From FEN-1219 sp963713355 (GTDB lineage: Bacteria; Pseudomonadota; Gammaproteobacteria; Steroidobacterales; Rariloculaceae), in the NCBI GenBank assembly GCA_963713355.1, contig CAVQLK010000005.1:248001-312000 (forward strand): a stretch of 64,000 bases of DNA, in the 5' to 3' direction. Shown in pieces: positions 1 through 8,833 of this stretch; position 1 is the stretch's first letter; every line of letters starts with the position of its first letter. The notes below the pieces were generated by a model. It did no database searches, had not been told where the DNA came from, and was given only the letters and a program-made list of their open reading frames with translations. Both the position numbers and the translations under genes were made by a program.

Positions 1-533
1 GGGTACTTCATCGCGATTCGCCAGGTGCCATAGCCGCCCATCGAATGACCCGAGAGACCGCGGCTCTCGCGCTTCGCGAGCGTGCGGTAGTGGCTATCGA
101 TGTAGGCGACGAGATCCCGCGCGATGAAGCCTTCGAAATCGCCTGACGTCACCGACGTCGAGTACATGCTGCCGCCATGGATCGTCAGCGAATCCGGCAC
201 GACGACGATCATCTCTTTCGATGCTCTCGAGGCAAGCGCACGGTTCGTGCCGGCCTCGAAGTCGATCATGCCGGCCCATTGCTCGCCGCCGGGCAGCCAG
301 CCATGCAGCTGATAGACGACGGGGTAACGCCGGTCCCGCGACGCGTCGTAGCTCGGCGGCAGATAAACGAGGACGTCGCGATCGGCCGTGTTGCCTTGCA
401 GATTGCCCTCGATGGCGGCGGAGTGGACCTTGATGCGCTCGACCTTTCCCACCGCCGCGCCGCTTTGCGCCCACAGCGGCAAGGCAATAGAGAACGTTGC
501 CGCCGCAACCGCAAGACTCGCGATGGCTTTCAT
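1..533 (-). CDS. Secreted esterase of the alpha/beta hydrolase (esterase D-like) family, 3' end cut by window edge
   Basis: The first 177 codons are present and the C-terminus lies beyond the left edge. The protein opens with a signal peptide (MKAIASLAVAAATFSIALPLWAQ, cut after AQ). It continues with YPVVYQLHGW, the oxyanion-loop region, and near the edge LSGHSMGGYGTW, which carries the GxSxG nucleophile elbow. This pattern fits the putative esterase/S-formylglutathione hydrolase group that cleaves small acyl esters, here in the periplasm. The chosen ATG is at 533. Another in-frame ATG at 539 overlaps the stop of the upstream MBL gene as ATGA, so the two are translationally coupled. The substrate is unknown. 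Confidence 0.8.
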   Translation of the reverse strand, partial: MKAIASLAVAAATFSIALPLWAQSGAAVGKVERIKVHSAAIEGNLQGNTADRDVLVYLPPSYDASRDRRYPVVYQLHGWLPGGEQWAGMIDFEAGTNRALASRASKEMIVVVPDSLTIHGGSMYSTSVTSGDFEGFIARDLVAYIDSHYRTLAKRESRGLSGHSMGGYGTWRIAMKY

Positions 534-535
534 GC

Positions 536-1423
536 TCATTGCATCTCGCCGATGACGCCGTCGAGGCCGAAGTTGGTGATGAAACCGGTCCAGCCGAACT
601 CCATCTCGAGCATTTTCTGAATGTCCTCGCGCGGTTTACGCGCGCGAACCATCTCGCGGACCATGTCCTGCATGCGCACGGTGATGCCGAGATAGGTCTC
701 GAGATGTGCGCGATCCGTCGGCCCGCCGTGGCCCGGGATCACGGTGTCGAAGGGCAGCGCGAGCGCACGCTCGAGCGTCCGCGACCACTCGCGCAGGCTG
801 CCGCCGCCCGCGTAGTGGATCAGGTGCACGTACGGATCATAGGTCGCGAACAGGTCGCCCATGAAGATCATGCTCTGCTCGGGCAGGTGAACCACGATGT
901 CGCCGTCCGTGTGCCCGCGCCCGAGCCAGTAGAGGTCGAGCACGAACTCGCCGTGATACAGGCGCATGTGCTCTTCGAGCGTGAGATTCGGCAGACCCGC
1001 GGGCTGCGGCGCCTGGGCCATCTGAAAGCGCGCATTCTCGTGCGCGATGACCTTCGCGCCCAACGCCTGCTTGGTCGCGTTGCCGCCCGAGTGATCCGCG
1101 TGCATGTGCGTATTTATGACGTAGAGCACCGGCTTGTCTGTGATCTCGCGCAGCTTCGTCATGATGCCGTCGTGGTCCATCTCGAACTTGTTGTCGATGA
1201 GCACCACGCCATCGTCGGCGACGAGCACCGAGCAGTTGCCCGATTGGCCGCTGCGGATCATGTAGAAGTTGTCACTGACCTTGAACGTCGTGAGCTGCTG
1301 CGGGCCGAAGCCCGCGCCGGGATCTGCCGGAGGGCCGCCCTGAGTCTGCGCCCGCTGCGGTTGCGCGCCGCTCGAGAACGCGGCCAGCGCCGCCAACGTA
1401 CCGACTGCGATCAAGCTCTTCAT
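536..1423 (-). CDS. Secreted MBL-fold metallo-hydrolase (295 aa)
   Basis: An N-terminal signal peptide (MKSLIAVGTLAALAAFSS) is followed by a metallo-beta-lactamase fold. The metal-binding motif HMHADH sits at residues 106-111, a second metal histidine lies in GRGHTDGD, the metal aspartate in FMGDLFATYDP, and a further histidine in IPGHGGPTD. This is the full ligand set of a glyoxalase II/beta-lactamase-like dinuclear zinc site. The family hydrolyses esters, lactones, lactams or thioesters, and the substrate cannot be read here. The start is ATG 1423, which shares one base with the stop of the upstream gene (TAATG). The stop touches the downstream esterase, so these are one operon. This is one of four unrelated-looking MBL proteins in the window. 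Confidence 0.88.
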   Translation of the reverse strand: MKSLIAVGTLAALAAFSSGAQPQRAQTQGGPPADPGAGFGPQQLTTFKVSDNFYMIRSGQSGNCSVLVADDGVVLIDNKFEMDHDGIMTKLREITDKPVLYVINTHMHADHSGGNATKQALGAKVIAHENARFQMAQAPQPAGLPNLTLEEHMRLYHGEFVLDLYWLGRGHTDGDIVVHLPEQSMIFMGDLFATYDPYVHLIHYAGGGSLREWSRTLERALALPFDTVIPGHGGPTDRAHLETYLGITVRMQDMVREMVRARKPREDIQKMLEMEFGWTGFITNFGLDGVIGEMQ

Positions 1424-2439
1424 TAGCGTGCGGCTCCCTGAGTGTTCGTGCGCTCGTGGCGCGACGTGACGATGTAGTTGCGGATCATCGAGTTGTCCTC
1501 GTGGCAGGCGTACTCGAAGATCTGATAGCTGTCGTCGCGCTGCCACGGCATCTCGACGGTCCACGGGGCCGTCCAGATCACGGGATCGTTCAGCGTGGCC
1601 TGGTACGTGATGGCGTCGGGCCCCGTGCGCGTGAAACGCTCGGTGAGGACGTATTCCTCACTGATCGGCGTGTTGTTGAACGGCGGCGAGCCGACGGTGT
1701 GGATGTTCGTCGAGCTGCCGCGGCCGTTGAAGTTCGTGGTCTCGACGACGAGCGTGTTGCCGTCCCAGCGGCCGCGCGAATAGCCGAACCAGGCTTTGGC
1801 GTCGCCGTCGACGGGCTCCGCCGCGATCGGAATCACGCGTGCCTCGTGAATCATCTCGAGGCGGATCACGACGTACCCCGGCGATTGGAGAATCTCGACG
1901 CCGTTGTTGTAGTACGCGGGCAGCATCGACGCGGGCAAGCCGCGCGTGATGCAGCGATCCCAGTTATCGAAGTCGGTCCAGTGATCGAACGGGATCGACA
2001 TCCAGCCGCTGCGCATCTCCGCGCGGCGGCGTTCGCCCTCGGCCGTCAGCGCGGGCAGCTGGCCGTTCGGCGGGTCGACGATCAGCGAGGTGAGCCGGTT
2101 CGACTTGCCCCACTCGACCCAATGGCCCATGCCCATCTTGTTGGTGTCGATCTCCTGCTTGTAGGCGCCTTGAATGCCGGTGTATTGCTGCTCGCGTGCG
2201 GCGAGCTCCTCGTCCGTCAGGAAGCGGCGCTCGCCGAGCGCCGGTGGGCGCTGCAGCGGTACGCCGGTCAGGTGCCCGACGGGCCACATCCCGCGCAAGT
2301 CCGGCTCGCCCCATTCCGTAACGGGATGCTGCCAATCTCCGGAGGCCGCCTGGGCCGCGGTGTCTTCGTCGGCTTGCGGCGCGCATGCCGCCAAGGCACA
2401 AGCTCCGAGCGCATACAGCGATGACCCTAGAGTTTTCAT
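1423..2439 (-). CDS. Secreted protein of unknown function, PPNG paralogous family (338 aa)
   Basis: The N-terminus looks like a lipoprotein or Sec signal (MKTLGSSLYALGACALAAC, followed by APQ), so it is probably a periplasmic lipoprotein. The mature part contains VDPPNGQLPALTAEGERRR near residue 125, then RCITRGLPASMLP, and later GRWDGNTLVVETTNFNG and LTERFTRTGPD, ending in YEYACHED-like residues. The same order of motifs recurs in the proteins at 7654-8660, 11988-13112 and, more weakly, 19446-20762. Function is unknown. It heads an operon with an MBL hydrolase and an esterase, which suggests a role in handling an organic substrate outside the cytoplasm; that is inference from context only. 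Confidence 0.82.
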   Translation of the reverse strand: MKTLGSSLYALGACALAACAPQADEDTAAQAASGDWQHPVTEWGEPDLRGMWPVGHLTGVPLQRPPALGERRFLTDEELAAREQQYTGIQGAYKQEIDTNKMGMGHWVEWGKSNRLTSLIVDPPNGQLPALTAEGERRRAEMRSGWMSIPFDHWTDFDNWDRCITRGLPASMLPAYYNNGVEILQSPGYVVIRLEMIHEARVIPIAAEPVDGDAKAWFGYSRGRWDGNTLVVETTNFNGRGSSTNIHTVGSPPFNNTPISEEYVLTERFTRTGPDAITYQATLNDPVIWTAPWTVEMPWQRDDSYQIFEYACHEDNSMIRNYIVTSRHERTNTQGAAR

Positions 2440-2525
2440 GCGGGCGGCCTCTTCACGTTTCGTGGTTGTTCAGGGCTGTGCACGCGATTGTCGACGAGCG
2501 TGAATGCGAGATCAACGAAACGCGC

Positions 2526-2822
2526 TTAGGTCGCTTCGCCGGCGCAGGCCCAGTCGTGACTCGCGACGAGAAAGAACGTGCCGTTGAGGCTGCGCGACTT
2601 GAAGATGCTCTGCACTTGCTTGCTGACGGTGCTGCGCACGTCCTCGACGCTGCGGCCGTCGAACGTGCCCATGACAGCGGTGCCCGGCAACTTGAAGCTC
2701 GGGCCGTTCTCGGACTTCACGGTTTGGCGAAGCCCGAGATCCGCGAGGTCCATGTAGGCGTACAGATAGTCTTCGCGCGTCGCGTGAGATAGGTCGAATA
2801 CGCAGAAAACGAGAAACGTCAT
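2526..2822 (-). CDS. Small conserved-looking protein of unknown function (98 aa)
   Basis: The start is ATG 2822, giving MTFLVFCVFDLSHATREDY. The reading frame stays open upstream but has no better start. The sequence is rich in alternating hydrophobic residues (LVFCVFDLS, GTAVMGTFDG, NGTFFLVASHDW), consistent with a small alpha/beta ferredoxin-like barrel of the EthD/ABM kind, but I recognise no diagnostic motif. There is no signal peptide. It lies alone between the PPNG gene start at 2439 and the divergent PQQ sugar dehydrogenase at 2931. The 109-bp gap to that gene probably holds both promoters. Confidence 0.55.
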   Translation of the reverse strand: MTFLVFCVFDLSHATREDYLYAYMDLADLGLRQTVKSENGPSFKLPGTAVMGTFDGRSVEDVRSTVSKQVQSIFKSRSLNGTFFLVASHDWACAGEAT

Positions 2823-2930
2823 GGCGTTATCCACACGAAATCTTGAGGCAAATGGGCAACGAGGCTCGGTGACGGCTGCAAGCCCGGCGATGATATCCTG
2901 ACCACGAAGCCACTTCGCGGGAGAAGTACG

Positions 2931-4070
2931 ATGTCGCGACGCAGATCCGTTTGGTCTCTTGCGGCCGCGATGGCCGTTTGCACCGGCGCGACGGTGCCGG
3001 CCTTCGCTCAGAACCTGCCTTTCACGGTCACAGAGGTCGCGGACTTCGACATCCCGTGGGCCATGGCCTTCCTCCCCGACGGCCGCATGCTCGTGACCGA
3101 GCAGCGCGGAATGCTGAAGCTGTACACGCCCGGGGGCACGAGCGTCGACATTCGCGGCGTACCCGAGGTCAGCTGGTTCGGCCAGGGCGGCTTGGGCGAC
3201 GTCGTTCTGCATCCGGACTTCGCGAGCAATGGCCTCGTGTATTTGAGCTACGCTGAGGCAGGCGAAGGCGAGTTACGCGGCGCCGCTGTCGCGCGCGCGA
3301 AGCTTGCGCTCAATGCGAGCGGCGGTGAGCTGCAGAACCTACAAGTCATCTGGCGGCAGTCGCCGAAGGTCGACGGCGGCGGCCACTACAGCCACCGAAT
3401 CGCGTTCGGCGGCGGCTATCTTTGGCTCAGCTCGGGCGATCGCCAGAAGTTCGATCCCGCGCAGGACATGAACGCGAACCTCGGTAAGGTGCTGCGCCTC
3501 AACGAGGACGGCAGCGTTCCGCGCGACAACCCATTCGCGGACCGCGGCGGCGTCACGGCGCAGATCTGGTCGCTCGGCCATCGCAACCCGCTCGGGCTTG
3601 CCTTCGACGCACAAGGCCGGCTTTGGGACGTCGAGATGGGGCCGATGGGCGGCGACGAGCTGAACCAGGTGCGGCGCGGCGCGAACTACGGTTATCCGAT
3701 CGTCAGCAACGGCGATCACTACGACGGCAAAGTCATTCCCGATCACGACACGCGGCCCGAGTTTGCTGCGCCGGCCGTCTGGTGGAATCCCGTGATCTCG
3801 CCGTCGAATCTGCTCTTCTACAATGGCAGTGAGTTTCCGCAGTGGAACGGCGACGCGTTGATCAGCGGCCTGTCGTCACAAGCGATCCTCCGTATCGAGT
3901 TCGACGGCGACACGGCGCGAGAGGCCGAGCGCTACGAGATGGGCATGCGCGTGCGGTCGATCGAGCTCAGCCCTGCCGGCGAGCTCTGGATCCTCGAGGA
4001 CGGGCGCGAAGGCCGCGGCGGCCAGGGGCGGATGTTCAAGCTGACGGCCCGCGGCGCAAGCGGACAATAG
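2931..4070 (+). CDS. PQQ-dependent aldose sugar dehydrogenase-like protein (379 aa)
   Basis: This is a soluble glucose/sorbosone dehydrogenase fold protein, a six-bladed propeller like YliI/Asd. A signal peptide (MSRRRSVWSLAAAMAVCTGATVPAFAQ) exports it to the periplasm. Diagnostic segments are FDIPWAMAFLPDGRMLVTEQ at the N-terminus, GGGHYSHRIAFGGGYLWLSSGDR in the middle, and WSLGHRNPLGLAFD followed by EMGPMGGDELN; in family members these surround the PQQ and calcium sites. It would oxidise sugars or alcohols using PQQ. No PQQ biosynthesis gene lies nearby. The length is normal for the family. A palindromic repeat element follows the stop codon closely. Confidence 0.88.
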   Translation: MSRRRSVWSLAAAMAVCTGATVPAFAQNLPFTVTEVADFDIPWAMAFLPDGRMLVTEQRGMLKLYTPGGTSVDIRGVPEVSWFGQGGLGDVVLHPDFASNGLVYLSYAEAGEGELRGAAVARAKLALNASGGELQNLQVIWRQSPKVDGGGHYSHRIAFGGGYLWLSSGDRQKFDPAQDMNANLGKVLRLNEDGSVPRDNPFADRGGVTAQIWSLGHRNPLGLAFDAQGRLWDVEMGPMGGDELNQVRRGANYGYPIVSNGDHYDGKVIPDHDTRPEFAAPAVWWNPVISPSNLLFYNGSEFPQWNGDALISGLSSQAILRIEFDGDTAREAERYEMGMRVRSIELSPAGELWILEDGREGRGGQGRMFKLTARGASGQ

Positions 4071-4072
4071 CC

Positions 4073-4112
4073 GAAGAGGGGACAGATCTATTTTCTTCTG
4101 AAAATAGATCTG
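4073..4112. repeat. Palindromic dispersed repeat, copy 1 (REP-like)
   Basis: Arms at 4083-4095 (CAGATCTATTTTC) and 4100-4112 form a perfect 13-bp inverted repeat around a TTCT loop. The 5' flank GAAGAGGGGA at 4073-4082 is not mirrored on the right side. A fuller copy lies at 48502-48547, where the palindrome extends through GGGGACAG on both sides. The AT-rich arms stand out from the GC-rich surroundings. It sits between two genes on the same strand and could act as a terminator-like or mRNA-stabilising hairpin. Similar GGGGACAG palindromes are known from gammaproteobacteria with RAYT-type transposases; no such gene is in this window. Confidence 0.75.
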
Positions 4113-4196
4113 ACTCGGCCGTAGCCGCCTAGTCGGCTAGGTGTCGCGGCTTGGCTGCCGTCGCCCGGCCGCGGCAACAGTAGTACGCTTGCGCGC

Positions 4197-5153
4197 GTGA
4201 CTACGGCCGTCGATTGCCAGAACTGCGGTGCGGCTCTTGCGGGCCGTTACTGCAGCGCCTGCGGTCAGAAGGCCGACGTCCGGATCCTCTCGCTGCCGGC
4301 TTTCCTCCGTGACGTTTTCGACGACCTCTGCAACGCCGACGCGCGCATTTGGCGCAGCCTTCGCACGCTCGCCTTCAAGCCAGGCCGTCTCACGAGGCTC
4401 TACCTCGAAGGCCAGCGAGCCAAGTACACACCGCCGTTTCGGATGTATGTCATCACGAGCCTCGCGTTCTTCGTCGTTTTCTCGTTGGTTCGCGCGTTGA
4501 CCGCACCCGAAGCGCCGGACAGTGCGGACGAGACCGCAGCCGAAGCGCCGGCGGCTCCCGCGCAATCGGAAGCCCCCGAGGCAATCGGGGAACTGCCGGC
4601 CGACCCTGTCCCGGCGGAACAGCAGACTCTTGGCATCGTGATCGACGACGACGATTTGGAGTGCACCTTCGACCCGACCGGCGTGAGCCCGGCCTTGCGC
4701 GAACGCCTCGAGGCTGCGTGCGGGCGCGTCGAGCAGAGCACCCCGGCGGCGTTCTACCGCGCGTTCGCCGACAACTTCACCGTGACGATGCTCGTCTTCA
4801 TCCCGATCGTCGCGGCGATCATGAAGATGCTCTATTTGTTCACGCGCCGCAAATACGTCGAGCACCTGCTGTTTTTCATGCACGTGCACACGTTCTTCTT
4901 CCTCGTTGCACTGGTGACAGTGCTGATCTCAGGTTTCTTGATGCTCGCGCCGGCGGCCCGATTTACGGTTCCGATCGTGAGGGCCGCCGCGGGGGTGTAT
5001 TTTTTCGTCTACTTGTACCAGGCCATGCGCGAGGTCTACAGCCAAGGCCACGGCCTGACCACGGTCAAGTACGTCGTGCTCGGCGGCAGCTATTTCGCGG
5101 CAGCCATACTGACCCTGCTCGGTGCGGTCCTCTTCACGGCGATGACGCTCTAA
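4197..5153 (+). CDS. Zinc-ribbon membrane protein, DUF3667-like (318 aa)
   Basis: The protein begins with a zinc ribbon, CQNCGAALAGRYCSACGQK (two CxxC knuckles within the first 30 residues). DLCNADARIWRSLRTLAFKP and RAKYTPPFRMYVITSLAFF follow, the typical DUF3667 pattern leading into the first membrane segment. An acidic, Ala/Pro-rich linker (about residues 100-145) separates this from four further hydrophobic stretches (FTVTMLVFIPIVAAI, LLFFMHVHTFFFLVALVTVL, a VYFFVYLY segment and a C-terminal one). Function is unknown; the family is taken to be inner-membrane. The start is GTG 4197. It is transcribed convergently with the MBL gene that ends at 5150, the two overlapping by four bases. Confidence 0.75.
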   Translation: MTTAVDCQNCGAALAGRYCSACGQKADVRILSLPAFLRDVFDDLCNADARIWRSLRTLAFKPGRLTRLYLEGQRAKYTPPFRMYVITSLAFFVVFSLVRALTAPEAPDSADETAAEAPAAPAQSEAPEAIGELPADPVPAEQQTLGIVIDDDDLECTFDPTGVSPALRERLEAACGRVEQSTPAAFYRAFADNFTVTMLVFIPIVAAIMKMLYLFTRRKYVEHLLFFMHVHTFFFLVALVTVLISGFLMLAPAARFTVPIVRAAAGVYFFVYLYQAMREVYSQGHGLTTVKYVVLGGSYFAAAILTLLGAVLFTAMTL

Positions 5154-6757
5154 GAGCCGTCGCCGAGTGTCCGCAGCGCGTCCTCGAAATTGCTCCAGGG
5201 AACGGGCGGCCCGTGCACGGGTGCGAGCAGCCGCACGTCGAGCTTCATGCGCTCGACCTGGACGCTCAGCGCGCGCATCGCGGGAAGTTGCGCCGCTTTC
5301 GGCGGCTCGTGCGTGTCGAAGAGATCGGCCTGAAATGCGATGCGCTCGGCCGGCAGATACGCCATCAGCATGCCTTCGACGTGGCGCAGCGGCTGCACGT
5401 AGTAGACGCGCAGGATCCGCTCGTTGTCCGTGATGACGTAGTTCTCCTGCACCGCCTCGTAGTTGTAGCCCTCCGACACTTCCGTCGGCGGCCACCGCGA
5501 GACGATGTCGGGCGCGACCGTGCGCGGCTCGTAGCTCAACACGTCGCGATTCAGGAATGGAATGTTCTTCGCGTGCGCGACGATCGTCGCACCGATGTGC
5601 AGATACGTGCGCAAGCCGCCGATATGGTCGAAATGCGGATGCGAGCTCACGAGCCAGCGGATCGGCTTGCCGGGCGCGAGCTTCGCGATCGTGTCGATGA
5701 CCGCGAGGCTGCGCTGCTCGTTGCCGGGCGCCTCGAACACGGCGACGAAGTCGCTGAACTCGACCATGTAGCTGTTGGCCGGGCCTCCGCCGAGCCAGTA
5801 CACACCGTCGGCGAGCTCGTCCCAGGTCACGGACGTCGCGAACGTCGCGTCGACCACCGAGGCGGGCGCGCTCGGCGCCGCCGTGCAGTCGTTCGGCCGC
5901 ACGTTCGGGAACTCGCCGCCGTAGCCGTTGTGGCCCGTGCTCTGCCGGTAGAACTGCCAGTTGTCGTCCCAGCCGTGATGCGAGTGCCACGCCGTCGGCC
6001 ACTTCACGTCGCCGACGGTGACGAAATTCGTCGACTCGTGCTCGATGTTGAAATCGCCGATCGCGGGCTCGCTGACCGTGGTCTTGATGCGTGTGATGAC
6101 GCTCTGCGAGTTGATCGTCGCGTCGACGCGGTACTTGCCGAGCATCGTGATCGCGACGACGTGCACCTTCTCGGGCTCGACGACGTTGCCGTCGCGGCCC
6201 TTCTCGAGCTGCTCCCAGCGCCAGAACGCGACGGGGTTCGCGCCGGGCAGGCGTGCGGCTTTGATGAATCCCGGCGGATTGAGCCAGAGGTCGAGCTGAT
6301 AGAGCTCGGCCAGCTCGGGCGGCACGGCGACGGGATCGCCGTCGCCGTCGATGTGCCACGCGTGCCGGCCGTTGACGACGTGCGTCTGTCGAGTTTGCGT
6401 TTGCGTCGGCGTGCCGCCTTGCCAGCCAAGCCCGTACTTCCAGGAGGCGGGACTCAATCCGGGTTTGCGGTCGAACGTCTCCACGCTCGTGCCGGCTTGC
6501 CAATCGATCGTGCGCGTGTAATTCGCCAGCGTGTCGATGCGCGGCCAGTCGATGTTCACGGCATTCTCGAACGTCTGCCCGACGGCGCCCGCATAACCCG
6601 TGCCGGAGAACGTGACGCACCTCAAGCTCGCTTCGCCGATCTCGCGCGCGGCAGCGGCGAGCAACGGGGCCGGATCGACGTAGCCCGGCGGAAACGATTG
6701 CGCGAAGCAGGGACCCGCGCCGAGCGCGAGCACGGCCGCCGCGAGCTTTCTCATCAT
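5150..6757 (-). CDS. Large secreted MBL-fold metallo-hydrolase (535 aa)
   Basis: A signal peptide (MMRKLAAAVLALGAGPCFAQ) is followed by about 290 residues without a recognised motif, then a C-terminal metallo-beta-lactamase domain. The metal motif is SSHPHFDHIGG, an HxHxDH variant reading HPHFDH, with QADLFDTHEP and LLAPVHGPPVPW supplying later ligands. The N-terminal half contains repeated W-rich strands (WKYGLGWQGG, AWHSHHGWDDNW) and may be a substrate-binding domain. The start ATG 6757 overlaps the upstream thioredoxin-like stop (ATGATGA). The gene ends an operon running from 8660 to 5150: PPNG protein, DUF6152 protein, thioredoxin-like protein and this hydrolase. The substrate is unknown. 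Confidence 0.83.
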   Translation of the reverse strand: MMRKLAAAVLALGAGPCFAQSFPPGYVDPAPLLAAAAREIGEASLRCVTFSGTGYAGAVGQTFENAVNIDWPRIDTLANYTRTIDWQAGTSVETFDRKPGLSPASWKYGLGWQGGTPTQTQTRQTHVVNGRHAWHIDGDGDPVAVPPELAELYQLDLWLNPPGFIKAARLPGANPVAFWRWEQLEKGRDGNVVEPEKVHVVAITMLGKYRVDATINSQSVITRIKTTVSEPAIGDFNIEHESTNFVTVGDVKWPTAWHSHHGWDDNWQFYRQSTGHNGYGGEFPNVRPNDCTAAPSAPASVVDATFATSVTWDELADGVYWLGGGPANSYMVEFSDFVAVFEAPGNEQRSLAVIDTIAKLAPGKPIRWLVSSHPHFDHIGGLRTYLHIGATIVAHAKNIPFLNRDVLSYEPRTVAPDIVSRWPPTEVSEGYNYEAVQENYVITDNERILRVYYVQPLRHVEGMLMAYLPAERIAFQADLFDTHEPPKAAQLPAMRALSVQVERMKLDVRLLAPVHGPPVPWSNFEDALRTLGDGS

Positions 6758-7212
6758 TGACCGTCGGCGGCGGCAAGTGCCGCGTCGATCGCGGCGCGAT
6801 ATTCGGCGAAGTCGCGGCTGCCGCTGATCCACGCGGCGATGTCCTTGGTTCGGCCGTCGAGCACCAGGATCGTGCCCGTCGCAAAACCGGCTTCTTCGAG
6901 GACGCCGGCGAGGCCGAGGCGCTCGGCCTCCGCGCGAGTCGCTGCGGTCGACGTTTCGTCCGTGAAGTCGAACACCGCGAGCCGTACGCGCCCGGCGTAG
7001 CTCTCCTCGATCTGCGACCACATGCCCTTCGTGAGCATGCAGACGGGGCACCACTGCGCGTGCATTTTCACGACCCAAGGAGAACCGGCCGCCGCGGCTT
7101 CCGCCGTCGCGATCGCCGGCACGGCGGGCGTCGTGTTGCGTGCGTAGAGGAAGGCTCCCGCGGCGATCGGCACGATGACGACGGCGAGCGCGGCGACGAG
7201 CACCTTGCGCAT
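6754..7212 (-). CDS. Membrane-anchored thioredoxin-fold protein with WCPVC motif (152 aa)
   Basis: A single N-terminal hydrophobic segment (VLVAALAVVIVPIAAGAFLYA) anchors the protein or serves as a signal peptide. The active-site motif is KMHAQWCPVCMLTKG, a thioredoxin-like CxxC redox pair. The rest follows the thioredoxin pattern (VRLAVFDFTDE, then FATGTILVLDGRT). The usual cis-proline before the last strand is not obvious: FATGTILV stands where TVPTxIF is normal. Start ATG 7212 was chosen over the upstream 7260 because it directly precedes the hydrophobic segment and lies seven bases after the previous stop. A role in keeping thiols or heme-type partners of this operon reduced is possible but unproven. 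Confidence 0.75.
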   Translation of the reverse strand: MRKVLVAALAVVIVPIAAGAFLYARNTTPAVPAIATAEAAAAGSPWVVKMHAQWCPVCMLTKGMWSQIEESYAGRVRLAVFDFTDETSTAATRAEAERLGLAGVLEEAGFATGTILVLDGRTKDIAAWISGSRDFAEYRAAIDAALAAADGQ

Positions 7213-7219
7213 GGGGCCG

Positions 7220-7657
7220 CTACTCCGTCGCGCCTTCGGTTTCCACTGCGCCTTCCTCACCGGGCGCGCCCGTGCCCGACGACTGCATGAACAATCGCGA
7301 GCCGTCCGGAAGAATCAGGTCGCGGCCGTTCGCGCGATTCGCGCCGTTCTTGGCGCGAAAGCCGACGATCGTGATCTCGGTGCCGGTCTTCACGGCTTCG
7401 CGCGTGAAGCCGCGGCGCAGCAGGGTGTTCGGAGTCGCGCCTTCGATCATCCACGCCGTCGTCGTGCCGTCCGCGTTCTTGACGTCGATGTGCAGCCACG
7501 AGTGCGGATTGATCCACTCCATCTTCGTGATCGTGCCGTGCAGCTCGACGGGTTGATTCGCATCGAACTCCGCCGCGAACGAGTGGTGCGCGTGCGCTCG
7601 ATATGCGATGCAGCAGAGCAGGGCGCTCGTGACTGCGAACAGAGCTCGCCGCCTCAT
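7220..7657 (-). CDS. DUF6152 family secreted protein (145 aa)
   Basis: The signal peptide MRRRALFAVTSALLCCIAYR ends in AHA, and the mature protein starts HHSFAAEFD, the usual DUF6152 opening. The conserved core follows: VELHGTITKMEWINPHSWLH, then AWMIEGATPNTLLRRGF, TEITIVGFRAKNG and DLILPDGSRLFM. These proteins resemble small OB-like beta barrels and have no known activity. The start ATG 7657 overlaps the stop of the upstream PPNG gene as ATGA, so the two are coupled. This is one of three DUF6152 domains in the window, each next to or fused with a PPNG protein. The product is expected in the periplasm. Confidence 0.85.
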   Translation of the reverse strand: MRRRALFAVTSALLCCIAYRAHAHHSFAAEFDANQPVELHGTITKMEWINPHSWLHIDVKNADGTTTAWMIEGATPNTLLRRGFTREAVKTGTEITIVGFRAKNGANRANGRDLILPDGSRLFMQSSGTGAPGEEGAVETEGATE

Positions 7658-8660
7658 CGGCCGGCCCCGGCGGCTTTGCGCTCCTCGTCGCGCGCGTTCT
7701 CGAGGATGTTGCGTAGGCCATAGTTGCCTTCGTGGCACGCGTACTCGTAGAGCTCGCCTTCGGCGGTGTTCATGGTGTAGGCGGCCGTCCACGGCTGCGT
7801 CCATTGCGTGTCGTCGTCGAACGTGACCTGGAACGCGACGTTGTCGGGGCCCGTGCGCGTGTAGCGCTCGGTCACTTGAGGTTGGTCGTGGCGCCGCGAA
7901 ACGGTGCCTTGCCGTTGAAGTTGCGCGTCTCGACGACGAGCGTGTCGCCTTCCCATCTGCCGCGCGACTCGCCCATGTAGCTGCGCACGTTGCTGAAGGG
8001 GCTGCCGTCGAGGGGCACGATGCGCGTTTCGTGCACCATCTCGTGCACGATCGCGACGTGGCTCGGGGCTTGCGCGATCCGGACGTTGTTGTTGTACAGC
8101 GTGGGCATCGGCGCACCCGCAGCGCCGCGCGTGATGCAGCGCTCGAGCAATGAGCGGTCCGCATAAGAATCCGCGCGCCCGCCAGGACGCGGCGGAGCGG
8201 CCGCCGCACCGGTAGCCGCGCGCGCGCGGTCCTGCCGAGCCTGCGCTTCGGGAGTCAAAGGCGGCAGCCGGCCGTTCGGTGGATCGACGATCAGCGACGT
8301 GCGACGCGACTCGTCGACGAGGCGGCCTGGATCCGTCAGGTATTCAGCATGCACGAGATTGGCGGGCCCGCTCAGGTCGGGCGGCTGCTCCATGCGGCGC
8401 GTCGCGCGGCCCTCGAGCTGCGCGATCTCCTCGTCCGTGTAGAACTCGCGGTCGGCGAGCTCGGGGCGCCGCTCGAGCGGCGTGATCGTGCGGTAGTCCC
8501 AAACGCCTTGTAGGTCGGGATGGCCCCAGGACGTGCGCGGGGCCGAGTAAGGTTCTGCTGCCGGAGCCGCTCCGGCCGTGGTTTGCGCCACGGTCGTGGA
8601 TGAGGCGAGACCCGTCGCCGTCATCACGACCATCGAGAGCGCCGTGACTCGCGTTCTCAT
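7654..8660 (-). pseudogene. PPNG-family secreted protein gene interrupted by one frameshift near 7874
   Basis: The first part (8660 down to 7872) encodes a signal peptide and the PPNG motifs: TSWGHPDLQGVWDYRT, VDPPNGRLPPLTPEA, RCITRGAAGAPMPTLYNNN and GRWEGDTLVVETRNFNG. It stops at TTNLK followed by TGA. The family sequence resumes at once in another frame as VTERYTRTGPDNVAFQVTFDD and runs to 7654 through EYACHEGNYGLRNILENAR. One missing base at about 7874 (CTCAAGTGACC) explains the break exactly. It may be a true recent mutation or a sequencing error. It is coupled to the downstream DUF6152 gene by ATGA. If the reading were restored, the product would be about 335 aa. Confidence 0.75.
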
Positions 8661-8761
8661 CTAGCTCCCCCAAAAAATTTTCGGCTCTGCGCGCTCGATC
8701 GTAGCACCGGCAGCGGCCGGATTCGTAATGGGGACTGGGGAGCCGCCGCACCCTATTTTGT

Positions 8762-8776
8762 TGAGAATGAGTTGCA
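8762..8776 (+). promoter_or_regulatory. Possible Fur box upstream of the TonB receptor
   Basis: TGAGAATGAGTTGCA resembles the 7-1-7 Fur consensus TGATAATnATTATCA at 10 of 14 informative positions: six in the left half and four in the right. It lies about 60 bases before the receptor start, in a locally AT-rich patch. Iron control of a siderophore receptor is expected, so context supports the match, but the right half is weak. Confidence 0.35.
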
Positions 8777-8833
8777 TTTACCGACACCCGAGTGATAATA
8801 CGAACTACTCGCATTTGCATTCGGGAGAGAGCA

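Noticed and set aside
497..2424. Large plus-strand open frames opposite the PPNG and MBL genes
   Set aside because: They mirror minus-strand genes with clear motifs and lack any motif themselves.
4349..6760. 803-codon plus-strand open frame
   Set aside because: It runs antisense to the well-supported MBL gene and across part of the DUF3667 gene, with Arg-rich composition typical of GC-driven shadow frames.
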